Positions 15,748-26,144 are shown, numbered from the stretch's first letter. The stretch: 64,000 nt of DNA from Mucilaginibacter sp. (GCF_028288225.1 NZ_JAQBOC010000088.1:62001-126000); one strand, 5' to 3'. The notes: generated by a model not told the origin, from the letters alone. Program-made: numbers and translations.

Positions 15748-18579
15748 CTAATTAAATAATGCTTTAAGCTTTTCTGTTTTAACTGATACAGTTGGCTTGT
15801 ATCCAGGCGTGCCCATATATGTTTCCAGACTGTATAGTAACTGTTTCGCTTCGGGACGTTTTTCCTGATCAGTGAGCAGATCAATTCCCGAAACCATTAA
15901 GCTTCCGTTTCCCACCTTGCATTCAAAGATCAGCCCCAACGGCCTTGCTGTAAACCAGTCGTCAATGATCCTTACAATAGGTTTGATATCGCTTGAAAGG
16001 CTATCCAGCCGGATAGCATTACTATGGCTCATCCCATCCTGCCATTCCCAGTTACTATAATAATCAGTTGGAAATTCCGCCAATGCCGGATGTTTGGGAT
16101 TGCATAAGATCCCTAGCGTATGCGGGGGTTGATTATTAGTCCATGAGGTATTCCAGAAAATACTTGAAAACCCTACTGCAACACTACCGCCCATAGTTTC
16201 CTTAATTGCGCCTTTTTTTAGGGTAAGTAAAACCTTACCGCCGTTATTCAGCGTGGTCAAAGCTTTTTTGTCCAGTTGTTGGGTAACATAGATCTGCTTA
16301 TCGGGTTCAGGGTTGTGTGAAGGATAAACAAAAATATCCCATGAGTTAATATGCCCGCTGGCTTCTACTTGTAATACCAATTTCTCTGGCTGGTTGATAG
16401 CAGACAGCGATTGGCTGATCTGGCCAAGTTTAAAGCCGTTTCCAATCGGTATATCGGTGGTTTTAAACTGCCCTTTGTATAAAACTTTGCCTTTATTATT
16501 CTGCAATTGCCATGTTGGGGTGATACTCTTTAACGGAGCGTTGCCATAATGAGCTATCTCAACCGAAGCTTCAAGGTTTTCATTATTTTGGTAGATGAGC
16601 TTTGCCATCCGGGCAAGTGGTACTGTCGCATTACAAAACCTGCTGTATTCCTTTGCTGTAACATAACCCTTATCATCCCAAAAAGGATCCAATATGCCTA
16701 CCAGTGCAGTACCCTGGCCCGGGAAATCATGGAGATCCAATAATTGAAACCCGCCGAAACCCGGCGTGCGGAGAGCCGCTTCAATATCAGTTTTATAACA
16801 AAGCACTTGTAGCTTACCTGATGCCATTAGAAAGCTATCGGCAAGAGAGGTTAGGTTGTGTTCTTTTAAACGATCATAAAATATTTCGAAATTTTTAGGT
16901 TTAAGCACGCCGTCATATTTTTTTATTTCTTTGAAATCAGGATAAACACACCATTGACCAATCTCATGGCTTACGGTTGGCTGTGGCCATTTATTGATGA
17001 TGGATGACCAGTCGTAATTGGTACTTGGAGCTTCTGCATTTATAATGCTCTTAATGCCAGCCCCCCAGGCCTGAATCCGCGGATCAGGTGTGCTGTTGTA
17101 GTCACTTTCGGGGACAACAGGCCAGCCTGAAGCTGTTGTATATAACCGTCTTGAATCTTTTTGCTTCCAGTATTTAACAAATCCTGTAAGGTATTCAAGG
17201 TGATGTTTGCCGCCGGGTTCATTACCATAAGGCATCATACAAAACGAGGGATGGTTGCCAAAAGCGTTAACTATCCGGTTACTTTCTGCATAAATAAATT
17301 TGTCGATGGGTTTGCCGTCCCCTACCGTTGCCCAGGCAGAACACTCAATAGATAAATAGAATCCGGCTTCATCAGCGGCTTCAAATGCGGCTTCAGGCGG
17401 GCACCAGGAATGAAACCGCATGTGATTAAGACCGTATGACCGGCACACGCCGAATATTCTTGCCCACGCCGCTTTATCTGTCGGCGGGAAACCCGTTTTA
17501 GGAAAAATAGCACATTCCAAAGTCCCCCGTAAAAAAACCGGGCGATCATTAATTGTAAACTGCCTTCCTTTAGCAATAAATTTACGCATGCCAAAAGTAA
17601 CTTCCCGGCTATCAGTTCCGCTTTCTCCCTTTAAAGTTACCTCCATGCGATAAAGATTAGGATTGAATTCATCCCATAACAGCGGGTGAATCCCCATCGG
17701 ATAAGTAAAAGATACTATTGTAGAATCTTTACCGGCGGCAACTGTTTTTTGCAGGGTTGGCAAATTCATAGTTCCATTGTTTTCCTGTACGCTGAATGCC
17801 AGTTTCAGCAAACCTGTATTGCCATACAAGCTATTGATCTTTACTTTCACTACAACCAGTTTCTTATCTACGTCCGGAAATAATTGAACAGATGCAAGAT
17901 AAACAGCGGGCCTGGCGCTAAGTGTCATCTCTCCAATAATACCATTCCAATTGGTTTGAGTATTATCACTTACGCTGTGCGCATCTGCCCCCGGGTCAAT
18001 ATCTTTAATCCGGTTATCAATCCTTATTGTAATTGTGTGTGTTCCGGGCTTAAGAAGGCTATCTAGTTGATAGATATGAGGTGCTCCCAATGCGTTTTGC
18101 ATCCTTGTCCCCTTACCATCAATCCACAAAGTTGTTTCCCAATGGCATCGTTCAAGGAATAGTTCAATATGCTGACCAGACCATTCCCGGGGAATAACTA
18201 CTTCTTTTTGATACCAGGCTGCGCCCACATAATGTTTTACAGGCTGCAGCCAGAATGAAACTTTAATATTACCGGGTTGCCGGTATTTGACATAGCTTGA
18301 ATCTTTGTACCATTGGGCATTCCATACGCCTCCCGTCCAGAGCGTATGGGCTGTGACATCGTTCCCTTTTCCGTTCGTAGTCATAGAGCCCGGAAGATGG
18401 ATGGTTTCGGGTAATTTATTGTTAAACCATTTATCTTTCACCCCGATGTCAAGAGAATCAATGGCGAATGCCCAGTTTCCTGAAAGATCAATTTTTTTAT
18501 TTTGAATAACCTGTCCGCTGCCGGCGATACTGCAGCAGGTAAGCAAACCTGAAAGGATAAAGTAAATGATCTTCTTCAT
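15748..18579 (-). CDS. GH2-like glycoside hydrolase, large divergent form
   Basis: A 943-residue exported protein (signal region about 1-22). It begins with a GH2 sugar-binding jelly roll (LSGNWAFAIDSLDIG; AWYQKEVVIPREW; FLERCHWETTLWIDG), then an Ig-like domain and a TIM barrel with RPVFLRGTLECAIFPKTGFP. The acid/base Glu is likely in MPYGNEPGG (about residue 450) and the nucleophile Glu in VSHEIGQWCVYPDF (about 545). The last 250 residues hold extra beta domains not found in short beta-glucuronidases. Bond specificity cannot be stated; related proteins appear in loci for complex plant glycans. Last gene of region 2, 99 bp after another GH2 gene. Confidence 0.75.
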   Translation of the reverse strand: MKKIIYFILSGLLTCCSIAGSGQVIQNKKIDLSGNWAFAIDSLDIGVKDKWFNNKLPETIHLPGSMTTNGKGNDVTAHTLWTGGVWNAQWYKDSSYVKYRQPGNIKVSFWLQPVKHYVGAAWYQKEVVIPREWSGQHIELFLERCHWETTLWIDGKGTRMQNALGAPHIYQLDSLLKPGTHTITIRIDNRIKDIDPGADAHSVSDNTQTNWNGIIGEMTLSARPAVYLASVQLFPDVDKKLVVVKVKINSLYGNTGLLKLAFSVQENNGTMNLPTLQKTVAAGKDSTIVSFTYPMGIHPLLWDEFNPNLYRMEVTLKGESGTDSREVTFGMRKFIAKGRQFTINDRPVFLRGTLECAIFPKTGFPPTDKAAWARIFGVCRSYGLNHMRFHSWCPPEAAFEAADEAGFYLSIECSAWATVGDGKPIDKFIYAESNRIVNAFGNHPSFCMMPYGNEPGGKHHLEYLTGFVKYWKQKDSRRLYTTASGWPVVPESDYNSTPDPRIQAWGAGIKSIINAEAPSTNYDWSSIINKWPQPTVSHEIGQWCVYPDFKEIKKYDGVLKPKNFEIFYDRLKEHNLTSLADSFLMASGKLQVLCYKTDIEAALRTPGFGGFQLLDLHDFPGQGTALVGILDPFWDDKGYVTAKEYSRFCNATVPLARMAKLIYQNNENLEASVEIAHYGNAPLKSITPTWQLQNNKGKVLYKGQFKTTDIPIGNGFKLGQISQSLSAINQPEKLVLQVEASGHINSWDIFVYPSHNPEPDKQIYVTQQLDKKALTTLNNGGKVLLTLKKGAIKETMGGSVAVGFSSIFWNTSWTNNQPPHTLGILCNPKHPALAEFPTDYYSNWEWQDGMSHSNAIRLDSLSSDIKPIVRIIDDWFTARPLGLIFECKVGNGSLMVSGIDLLTDQEKRPEAKQLLYSLETYMGTPGYKPTVSVKTEKLKALFN

Positions 18580-18678
18580 GGTGAACAGCCGGGATTAAGG
18601 TTGAAATATATTGGTTAACAAATCTGGTAATTAACCGCCTTTAAAAAAATGAGATTTCACCAGAAATAATGCACTATC

Positions 18679-20475
18679 TTACTGAATTTCAATCACTTTT
18701 TTAAGCTGGTCATAATATGCTTTCATTGTATACCACGATTTCTTTTTATCACCCTGATCTGACAGCAAACCCTTACGGTTCCATCCTTTCTGATAGGTTG
18801 ATTGCATCCTCACCGGCGACCTGAAATCAGCAAGCACCCATGGACAAACGCCTTGTAAAAAAGGAATCTTTTTGAACATCTTTATTTGATTGTTATAGAT
18901 GTTCACTACATAATCTTCACTCCATGCACTTGCTTTTACCGCGGTATCAATCTTGTTATTGTATACCGATTCACCGCCAAATTCAGACATGATCATGGGT
19001 TTGTTGAAATTCGAGATCCACTCAACTTTTTCCGGGTCTTTTGGCCAATCTGTGTACCAGCCCATATATTCGTTAATGCCAATTACGTCAACATACTTCA
19101 TTACAGAATCTTTCAATTCCATTTTGTAATCGTGGTAGCTAACATTATTAAAAGCGGCTGTTACTAACCGCGAGGGGTCTAATAATTTTGCTTCTTTTGC
19201 AAGCGCTACAAGGGTTTTATCTCTTTCTTTTGACGGACTTGTTTCGTTGGCAATGCTCCATAAAATAACATTACACCTGTTTTTATCCCGCTTTATCACC
19301 TCCCTTAACATCAGCTCAGCTTTATTTTTTACGGTTGAATCGGCAAAATCAATTCCCTGGTAAACCGGGATCTCTTCCCATACCATCAAACCTTTTTCTT
19401 CAGCCTGTTTAATCGTGTATTCATTGTGCGGGTAATGAACAAGCCTTACAAAATTACACCCCAATTCCTTTGCCCAATTTATTAAAACCTGCGCGTCAGC
19501 ATCTGAATAAGCCCTTGTTTTTCGTTGAGGGATCTCTTCGTGAATGTTAACACCTCTTAAAAAAACAGGCTTCCCATTCAGTAATATTTGCGTACCATCA
19601 ACTTTAATTGTACGAAAGCCTATCCTGTCGTTAATGCTGTCATTTTCAACACTTAAACCAGCATTATAAAGCCTGGGTTGTTCGGGTGTCCATAATTGGA
19701 TCTTCCTTTTTAGGCTGATAGCTGCAGATCCTTTGTCGTTAGTAGTTATTTTCTCGTCGATCTTTAATTCAGGGATCTTTATTGAAATTTTCTGACCGGC
19801 TAATTCACTGTTCAATTTTGCGTAGCCGATAATGTGACTCTTATCATCCGGGTCGAGCTGAATTTTGTAATCTTCAATAAATACTTTTTTTGTTTTTATC
19901 AAATGAACATCCCTTGTAATTCCCCCATAATTAAACCAATCAAAACCAAAGCCGGGAATGCCGTTTTTAACCCGGCTGTTATTTACCCTTACAATAAGTG
20001 CATTGCCATTCTCTTTAATCAGATCGGTTATTTCAAATTGAAAGGGAGTAAAACCACCCTCATGCCTGCCTAATTTTTTACCATTGAAATATACATCAGT
20101 AATATAATTCACAGCACCGAAGTGAATAAACAAACGTTCATTTTTATCCGGAACGTGGCTGAACTTTTTTTTATACCATACCGAACTTTCATAATAAGTT
20201 AGTTCCGGTAATTGTGAGTTATAATCTCCGGGTACATTCAATGTATTCTCTTCAATAAATGAATATTCAACAAAATCATTTTTGCCGGTTGGCTTGGCAT
20301 CTTTATAAACAGCCCGCCAGCCTATACCTGCATCAAACGGATCAATTATGGTTTCCCACCTGCCATTTAACTGTTCACTGTTTCGCCCATACACATTGAT
20401 CATGCTTGTTTGTGCATAACCCAATTGAAACAGGATAAAAAACAAGAGAAAGCTTAACAGTCCTTTTGATTTCAT
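18679..20475 (-). CDS. GH2 family hydrolase, beta-glucuronidase/beta-galactosidase-like
   Basis: A 598-residue secreted enzyme (signal peptide about 1-21, GYAQ). Three GH2 domains are present: sugar-binding (LNGRWETIIDPFDAG to SSVWYKKKF), Ig-like, and TIM barrel (FLRGVNIHEEIP, FVRLVHYPHNEY). The acid/base Glu lies in LWSIANETSPS (about residue 415) and the nucleophile in MIMSEFGGE (about 510). The compact length of about 600 residues is that of beta-glucuronidases and small beta-galactosidases; specificity between them is not resolved. The gene lies 22 bp after the esterase gene, in a run of four carbohydrate-active genes. Confidence 0.85.
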   Translation of the reverse strand: MKSKGLLSFLLFFILFQLGYAQTSMINVYGRNSEQLNGRWETIIDPFDAGIGWRAVYKDAKPTGKNDFVEYSFIEENTLNVPGDYNSQLPELTYYESSVWYKKKFSHVPDKNERLFIHFGAVNYITDVYFNGKKLGRHEGGFTPFQFEITDLIKENGNALIVRVNNSRVKNGIPGFGFDWFNYGGITRDVHLIKTKKVFIEDYKIQLDPDDKSHIIGYAKLNSELAGQKISIKIPELKIDEKITTNDKGSAAISLKRKIQLWTPEQPRLYNAGLSVENDSINDRIGFRTIKVDGTQILLNGKPVFLRGVNIHEEIPQRKTRAYSDADAQVLINWAKELGCNFVRLVHYPHNEYTIKQAEEKGLMVWEEIPVYQGIDFADSTVKNKAELMLREVIKRDKNRCNVILWSIANETSPSKERDKTLVALAKEAKLLDPSRLVTAAFNNVSYHDYKMELKDSVMKYVDVIGINEYMGWYTDWPKDPEKVEWISNFNKPMIMSEFGGESVYNNKIDTAVKASAWSEDYVVNIYNNQIKMFKKIPFLQGVCPWVLADFRSPVRMQSTYQKGWNRKGLLSDQGDKKKSWYTMKAYYDQLKKVIEIQ

Positions 20476-20497
20476 AGTTAAATTTTAAATACTTTGA

Positions 20498-21382
20498 TCA
20501 AAACTTATTATCAGCAAGCCATTTTTCTATCAACTGAGGATATACCGAAGTGCCGCCTGTTTTATTTCTTATCCCATAACCATGACCACCTTTTGGATAA
20601 AGATGCATCTCAGCCGAAACTTTAGCTTTTTTGAGCGCGAGGTAATAATACAAGGCATTTTCGACTTTGATAGGATCGTCTTCTGTTTGCATGATAAATG
20701 TTGGCGGTGTTTTTTCAGTCACCTTTATCTCCGGCGCAAGTTTGCCTTCTTCCTTTTCATCAACTAAATACGCAGGGTAGGCTAATATGGCAAAGTCGGG
20801 ACGGCAGCTAAGCTCGTCTGCAGCATCAACCTGCTGATAGGTTCTTTTATCGTAAGTATTGCTTACCAACGCAGAAAGGTGCCCGCCTGCCGAAAAGCCC
20901 ATAATACCGATATGATCCGGCTTTATGCCCCATTTGGCAGCATTAAACCGCACTAATCCCAGGGCTCTTTGCGCATCCTGCAGTGGCGCCTCATACCTGG
21001 GTTTCCCAGGTAATGCAGGTACCCGGTACTTCAATAATACGGCGGTAACTCCTATCGAATTAAACCAGGTACAGAGCTCAGTCCCTTCCAAATCCAAAGC
21101 CAGGATGCCGTATCCTCCGCCCGGGCAAATTATAACAGCTGTACCGTTTGCATTTTTGGGTTTGAAAATCTTAATTGTCGGATTGGTAATATCCGCCAGG
21201 CGGATCACGCTCATACCTTCTACTTTATCGTCATTGGGCATAGTTATATCATGTTCAACTAATTTATGCCCGCTTACCGTGTCAACCAACCTGTTTTGGG
21301 GCCATAAATTAATTTCAACAGGGGTCTGGGCCTTTGCGGTTATAGTGATAAGACAGGCAAAAATCATGATATACTTTTTCAT
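20498..21382 (-). CDS. Secreted alpha/beta-hydrolase, acetyl-xylan-esterase-like
   Basis: A 294-residue exported hydrolase (signal peptide 1-18). Visible features are the oxyanion-hole motif CPGGGYG (about 92-98), the nucleophile elbow GFSAGG (about 170), an acidic residue in TEDDP (about 245) and the catalytic His in GGHGYG (about 277). Members of this group remove acetyl groups from xylans or other acetylated sugars. Placed between two GH2 genes, it probably de-acylates the same substrate before or during side-chain removal. The actual ester substrate is inferred only from context. Confidence 0.82.
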   Translation of the reverse strand: MKKYIMIFACLITITAKAQTPVEINLWPQNRLVDTVSGHKLVEHDITMPNDDKVEGMSVIRLADITNPTIKIFKPKNANGTAVIICPGGGYGILALDLEGTELCTWFNSIGVTAVLLKYRVPALPGKPRYEAPLQDAQRALGLVRFNAAKWGIKPDHIGIMGFSAGGHLSALVSNTYDKRTYQQVDAADELSCRPDFAILAYPAYLVDEKEEGKLAPEIKVTEKTPPTFIMQTEDDPIKVENALYYYLALKKAKVSAEMHLYPKGGHGYGIRNKTGGTSVYPQLIEKWLADNKF

Positions 21383-21407
21383 TTTAAATTACATTTATCC
21401 AAAGTAC

Positions 21408-24400
21408 TTATTTAATATTTATAATGTAACTAAACTTTTGAGATTCAGAAAAAGGTGTGCATGACGCTATAGGTTTTGGTCCGCATGAATTTGAACCCAC
21501 ACCAAGTGTACGTGCATCAATGCATAAAACTGTTGCACTGCTCTTTGGCAAATCAATCCTATACTCTACATTTTCCATTTCTTCGTCGCTATATGGCAAT
21601 GCCGATACCTGCAAAAGCGCTGTATCTTTTTTTACCGTTAACGATGAACCTGTGTTTGAACTTACCCTCGCCCAGCGCACATCTTCATGGTTACCGGCTT
21701 CCATTGGTTTTTCATAAGGTGTTAGCTGCTGTGCAACTGTACTTTGATACTGGCCGACATCAAAGCCAAGCTTGCGGTCCGAATAATTTTCCATTGGCCC
21801 TCTGCCAAAGTAATTAAACTGGTCATAGTCTTTGTTCAGCATAAACCGTACCCCTACTCTTGCAAGCGGAATTGTCGTGTTATTGAAAGAAACGTCGTTG
21901 CTAACTTTTATAGTTCCATCACCGCCTATTTCGTAATTAACTTTATGGGTCACTACAAAACCGTTTCTGCCTTTACCCTCCAATTCGGCAAGGACCTCAA
22001 CGTTATTATCGTCACTTTGCTTAAAAGAAGCTTTGGTTACAGACCATACTAATTTTTTAAGCCCATATTTTTCCCATGATTCATTTGCCCATATATCATC
22101 GTTACGGTGTGGTGCACGCCATAGGTGCAGCAAAGGGCCTCCCTGGCTGATAAGCATATTGTTGTTATGGCTTTTTATTTCGGTGAATGTTCCTTTTGTT
22201 TTACTAAAAACAAGGCTAAAATCCTTCCCGGCCACATAAATATTATTATCATCATTTGATGCTTTTATTGGTGCACCAGCATTTTTAGGGCTTTCCGCTG
22301 CACCCGCACCTTCTACAGGTAATACAAGCTGCTGCGAAGCAATTTCAAATCCTTTTTTTGCCCAAAGTTCATCTTTTGTTGTAGAAAATGAGATTTTTAA
22401 AAAGTATTCTGCACCCGGCTTAGGTGTAAACTGGTAAGGTACCTTAACATCTTCAGACTGGCCCGGAGTAATGTGTCCAACAGGTAAAGTTCCTTTACTT
22501 ATTTCCAAACCATTTTCTGTTAAGCTCCAGCTTGCCAGGAAACCATCTAAGCTGATAAACTGGTAACGGTTATGAATATTTACTATTCCTTTTGATAAAT
22601 CAGCAGGCTTAATACTGATCCACTGATAGGCATGCTTTAATTCCGGAAAATGCGGTTTAGGGGTACGATCTGAAAACACAACGCCTTTGTGAATAAAATA
22701 ATGATCATTTGGTGTTTCGCCAAACCCGCCCCCAAATGCTATGATAGGGTGTTTAAGGTCGAATTTATTATAGATGCCCTGGTCCTGCCACTCCCAAATA
22801 CAACCACCTAATAAATTTGGATATTTATCAAACAGGTCGTTATAATCGGCTACGCTACCCATTGAATTGAACATAGCATGGGCATACTCGCAGAGGTAAA
22901 ACGGCTTGGTCAGCTTATCATCGGTAGCATATTTTTCAACCCATCCCAGCGATGTGTACATTTCGCTATCCATATCGGCAGGGTTTTTATCTCCTATGCC
23001 AAAACCCTGGTAATGCGTAGGGCGGTCCGGATCAATATTTTTAATAATATTTAATGCCGCCCTAAAATTTGATCCGCCGCTGCCGCATTCATTTCCTAAC
23101 GACCAGATGATTACCGAAGGGTGATTTTTAAAATTCTCAACGTTCGCCACATTACGATCAATAATTGCAGCCGTTATTCTTGGATCTTCATTAAACTCAT
23201 CCCATGCACCATGGCATTCAAGGTTTGCCTCGGCAACCAGGTAGATCCCGTATTCGTCGCACAGCTCATACCATCTCGGGTCATCTGAGTAGTGACATGT
23301 CCTTACATGGTTACAATTAGCCTGCTTGATCAACACGATATCCTTTATCATCTGTGCTTCGGTAATGGCATGGCCAACATCCGGCCAGTTCTCATGGCGG
23401 TTTACTCCTTTAAGTTTTACAGGAACTCCGTTTACAAGGAACAGTCGCCCTTTAATTTCAATTTTTCGGAACCCTGTTCGGGTTGAAACAGTTTCAATGG
23501 TTTGATCTTTATCTTTTATGGAGATAACAGTAGTATAAAGTGCAGGTGTTTCAGCTGTCCATTTGCGGGGATGCGTTACCGGGATCTGAACGGTTAAAGT
23601 AATCTCGGCACCCGGCTTTAATGCAGGAATTTCGACTAAGCCTTTTGCGTTATCAACCAGTTTGTTGTTGTCATAAAGGTCAACTGCTAAACGGCGTGGT
23701 TTGGTTATTACGTTCCCGAAGTTCTTAACTTTGCCAACAACCTCTAATGTAGCATTATTGAATGCGCTGTCGAATTTGGTTTTTACAAAAAAATCGCGAA
23801 TGTGTTGCTGGGGCGAGCTCCAAAGGGTAACATTTCTGAAGATTCCGCTCAATCGCCACATGTCCTGATCTTCCAGGTAGGTGCCGGTTGTAAAACGGTA
23901 AACTTCGACGGCAATAATATTGTTGCCTGGCTTTACAAAATTGCTTATATCAAAATCGGCAGCATTGCGACTGTTAACACTGTAACCAACTTTTTTGCCA
24001 TTTACCCATAGAAAAAATCCGGCATCAACACCATCAAAGGTTACAAAAATGCGGCGGCCTTTCCAGCTTAAAGGCACTTCAAAATTACGCCTGTAGCTGC
24101 CTACCGGGTTTCTTTCTTTATAAGCCGTAAAACTTACAGGCGGCGTTGTCATTACGCGGGGGAAATCTTTTTGAAAAATATAGTCGTAATTGCTATAATA
24201 AGGCGTACCATAACCTTCAATTTGCCAGTTGGAAGGCACTTTTATAGTTGCCCATTTGTCAACCTTGTAACTTGTTCTATAAAAATCAACAGGGCGTTGC
24301 TGCGGCCATCCAACCCAATTAAATTTCCATAATCCATTAAGTGTTTTGGCGTACGATGATGCATGACGATTTGCCTTTAACGCTTCAGTTAAATTAGCAT

Positions 24401-24602
24401 ATGGCATTAAAGTGGCATGTGCAGGTTGTTTATTTATACCGATGCACTCGGGGTCTTCAATTTCTTTGGGGACAAATGCAGTATCCGTTTTTGTCAGCCA
24501 GCTTGCTGACCGCATTTGCCCGTTGCTTATTTGATAGCCAAAGGCTAAAATTAAGATCAGTACAGTTTTTGCAATTTGTTTTTTAAACATCACTTTGCTC
24601 AT
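21408..24602 (-). CDS. GH2 beta-galactosidase, LacZ type
   Basis: A 1064-residue secreted LacZ-like enzyme (signal region about 1-29). It has all five LacZ domains, ending in the small-chain domain (FNYFGRGPMENYSDRK and SALPYSDEEME). The acid/base Glu is in WSLGNECGSGG (about residue 500) and the nucleophile in FYLCEYAHAMFNSMG (about 565). It releases terminal beta-galactose. The signal peptide places it in the periplasm, unlike cytosolic E. coli LacZ. It follows the haloperoxidase-like gene after a 203-bp gap and leads an enzyme group continuing to 15748. Start: ATG at 24602; a second Met four codons later is possible. Confidence 0.92.
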   Translation of the reverse strand: MSKVMFKKQIAKTVLILILAFGYQISNGQMRSASWLTKTDTAFVPKEIEDPECIGINKQPAHATLMPYANLTEALKANRHASSYAKTLNGLWKFNWVGWPQQRPVDFYRTSYKVDKWATIKVPSNWQIEGYGTPYYSNYDYIFQKDFPRVMTTPPVSFTAYKERNPVGSYRRNFEVPLSWKGRRIFVTFDGVDAGFFLWVNGKKVGYSVNSRNAADFDISNFVKPGNNIIAVEVYRFTTGTYLEDQDMWRLSGIFRNVTLWSSPQQHIRDFFVKTKFDSAFNNATLEVVGKVKNFGNVITKPRRLAVDLYDNNKLVDNAKGLVEIPALKPGAEITLTVQIPVTHPRKWTAETPALYTTVISIKDKDQTIETVSTRTGFRKIEIKGRLFLVNGVPVKLKGVNRHENWPDVGHAITEAQMIKDIVLIKQANCNHVRTCHYSDDPRWYELCDEYGIYLVAEANLECHGAWDEFNEDPRITAAIIDRNVANVENFKNHPSVIIWSLGNECGSGGSNFRAALNIIKNIDPDRPTHYQGFGIGDKNPADMDSEMYTSLGWVEKYATDDKLTKPFYLCEYAHAMFNSMGSVADYNDLFDKYPNLLGGCIWEWQDQGIYNKFDLKHPIIAFGGGFGETPNDHYFIHKGVVFSDRTPKPHFPELKHAYQWISIKPADLSKGIVNIHNRYQFISLDGFLASWSLTENGLEISKGTLPVGHITPGQSEDVKVPYQFTPKPGAEYFLKISFSTTKDELWAKKGFEIASQQLVLPVEGAGAAESPKNAGAPIKASNDDNNIYVAGKDFSLVFSKTKGTFTEIKSHNNNMLISQGGPLLHLWRAPHRNDDIWANESWEKYGLKKLVWSVTKASFKQSDDNNVEVLAELEGKGRNGFVVTHKVNYEIGGDGTIKVSNDVSFNNTTIPLARVGVRFMLNKDYDQFNYFGRGPMENYSDRKLGFDVGQYQSTVAQQLTPYEKPMEAGNHEDVRWARVSSNTGSSLTVKKDTALLQVSALPYSDEEMENVEYRIDLPKSSATVLCIDARTLGVGSNSCGPKPIASCTPFSESQKFSYIINIK

Positions 24603-24696
24603 TGGTTATTCTTAATAGGTTTGATAGTTTAGTTGAATTATTTCCGCTTGTTTTGCAAAACAAAAAGCAGTGGTTCTTTAATGTCACAATCGAGGT

Positions 24697-24751
24697 TGCC
24701 TAAATCAATTAGGCATTGCATTATGTACAATAATGCTCCTATAATGCTCCT
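24697..24751. repeat. Hairpin and 11-bp tandem duplication before the LacZ-type gene
   Basis: The 203-bp gap 24603-24805 holds no gene. It contains a perfect 7-bp inverted repeat (TGCCTAA/TTAGGCA, 24697-24715) without a T-run and a perfect tandem duplication of ATAATGCTCCT at 24730-24740 and 24741-24751. Either could shape expression of the downstream enzyme genes, but no clear promoter box is seen. Confidence 0.5.
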
Positions 24752-24805
24752 ATTTGATCTCACCCAGCCGGACTTTATATTTTTCTATTGGCTTACTTGT
24801 TATTA

Positions 24806-26140
24806 CTACTTATTGGTTCCGCTTACTTTATTTATAACCCAGTTCCCAATTTTTGTGCCTTGTAAAAAGCCATTATCAATAGCATCCATAAAGTGGATCC
24901 CGCCCCAAAACCTGGAAATAGCAGCTTCCTTTGCAGCCTGGTTGAACGAATTAAATTGCCTTGGATGGATCCCAAAGCTTATCTCAACATTATCTGTATA
25001 GTGAAAATTACCCCCAAAGTAATGTGTAAGAATTATGGCAGAGGCCGCAGAAATTACCGAGTGACCGCTAATATATTCAGGGAACGGCGGTGTTTGTAAC
25101 AAGGGTTTCCAATTAACATCAATATACCTGCGAAGGGCAGTTTCCGGGCGGATACGGTTGGTACGGTATTTATCATCCCAACAGCATATAAAACCATCCA
25201 GTAGCCCAATTGATAATACCGTATGGATCTCCATTGACTTTGAAAACCCGGTTTTTGTCTGCTGGCAAGCTATGCCCGCAATACCCATCCAATGCGCCCC
25301 GGGCGAGATCTTTTTTAAGCCAACCAGCATATGCCCGTTATCCTGCATAGCAAATGGGTTACAATCCCAAAAACCGGCTACGGTACGCTGTTCATCTGTT
25401 AATCCTTTTCCGCTTGCTTTATAATTCATCATCATAAATTTATAAAAGGCAGAATTCTTGTTAGTGGAAAAAGGAATTGGCGTGTCGGGCAAAAACTGAG
25501 AAGCAGAATCAAGTGTTAACGGGCGAATTGTATTAAAATAAGGTTCAACCGGGGCCATATATGCCGGCGGAGTTGGGTCCCATGTGCTATCCTTTCCAAG
25601 GGGCGTGTACCTGGTATAATTGCTGATCCTGTTGTATTTGTCCTTTTTTGCATACGCAAGTATTTGTTTACTTATAGCTTGTGCATAACGTTTTGAACTA
25701 TCAATTGCCTCATCTGTAAAACCTATTTTTCTACACGAATCCAAAAGGTCCTGTTCATATTTAATTAATAAGCTGCCTGATGGCTGCAGTTTCCCCGCTG
25801 TTTCCAACATAGCAATTAACGCACTCAACTGATAAGCATACCCCTCAGCGAATCCCGGCTTCTTTACAAACGGATATTCATTTAAAATACCATGCATGCT
25901 CTTTACACTTTTGTCATTCTCTGCTATTACTTCATAACCCGCCAAACAAGTGTACGAAAAAAAGCGTGCGGCCAAAGGCGGGTTGGTTACATCATGAACC
26001 ATAACAGCCGTCATCTTATCAATTACTTTAGTGATGTCGGCACTTGTTAATGTGGGCTGCACTTGTTTTTTATTGCGGCAGCTGCTATACAAAATAGCGG
26101 CAGCAAACAGGATAGCTATTAAAAAAACCTTTCTTTTCAT
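24806..26140 (-). CDS. Vanadium-dependent haloperoxidase-like / PAP2 fold lipoprotein
   Basis: A 444-residue lipoprotein (lipobox ILYSSC, Cys21). The three vanadate/phosphate-binding motifs of the PAP2/haloperoxidase superfamily are intact: KYRTNRIRP (about residue 330), FPEYISGHS (about 355) and ISRFWGGIHFMDAIDNG (about 415). It could be a haloperoxidase or an acid phosphatase; the spacing and acidic, long N-terminal helical region favour the bacterial haloperoxidase-like group. It lies 4 bp after the FG-GAP gene, so the two are almost certainly co-translated. Its role beside a SusCD system is not established. Confidence 0.8.
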   Translation of the reverse strand: MKRKVFLIAILFAAAILYSSCRNKKQVQPTLTSADITKVIDKMTAVMVHDVTNPPLAARFFSYTCLAGYEVIAENDKSVKSMHGILNEYPFVKKPGFAEGYAYQLSALIAMLETAGKLQPSGSLLIKYEQDLLDSCRKIGFTDEAIDSSKRYAQAISKQILAYAKKDKYNRISNYTRYTPLGKDSTWDPTPPAYMAPVEPYFNTIRPLTLDSASQFLPDTPIPFSTNKNSAFYKFMMMNYKASGKGLTDEQRTVAGFWDCNPFAMQDNGHMLVGLKKISPGAHWMGIAGIACQQTKTGFSKSMEIHTVLSIGLLDGFICCWDDKYRTNRIRPETALRRYIDVNWKPLLQTPPFPEYISGHSVISAASAIILTHYFGGNFHYTDNVEISFGIHPRQFNSFNQAAKEAAISRFWGGIHFMDAIDNGFLQGTKIGNWVINKVSGTNK

Positions 26141-26144
26141 ACAG

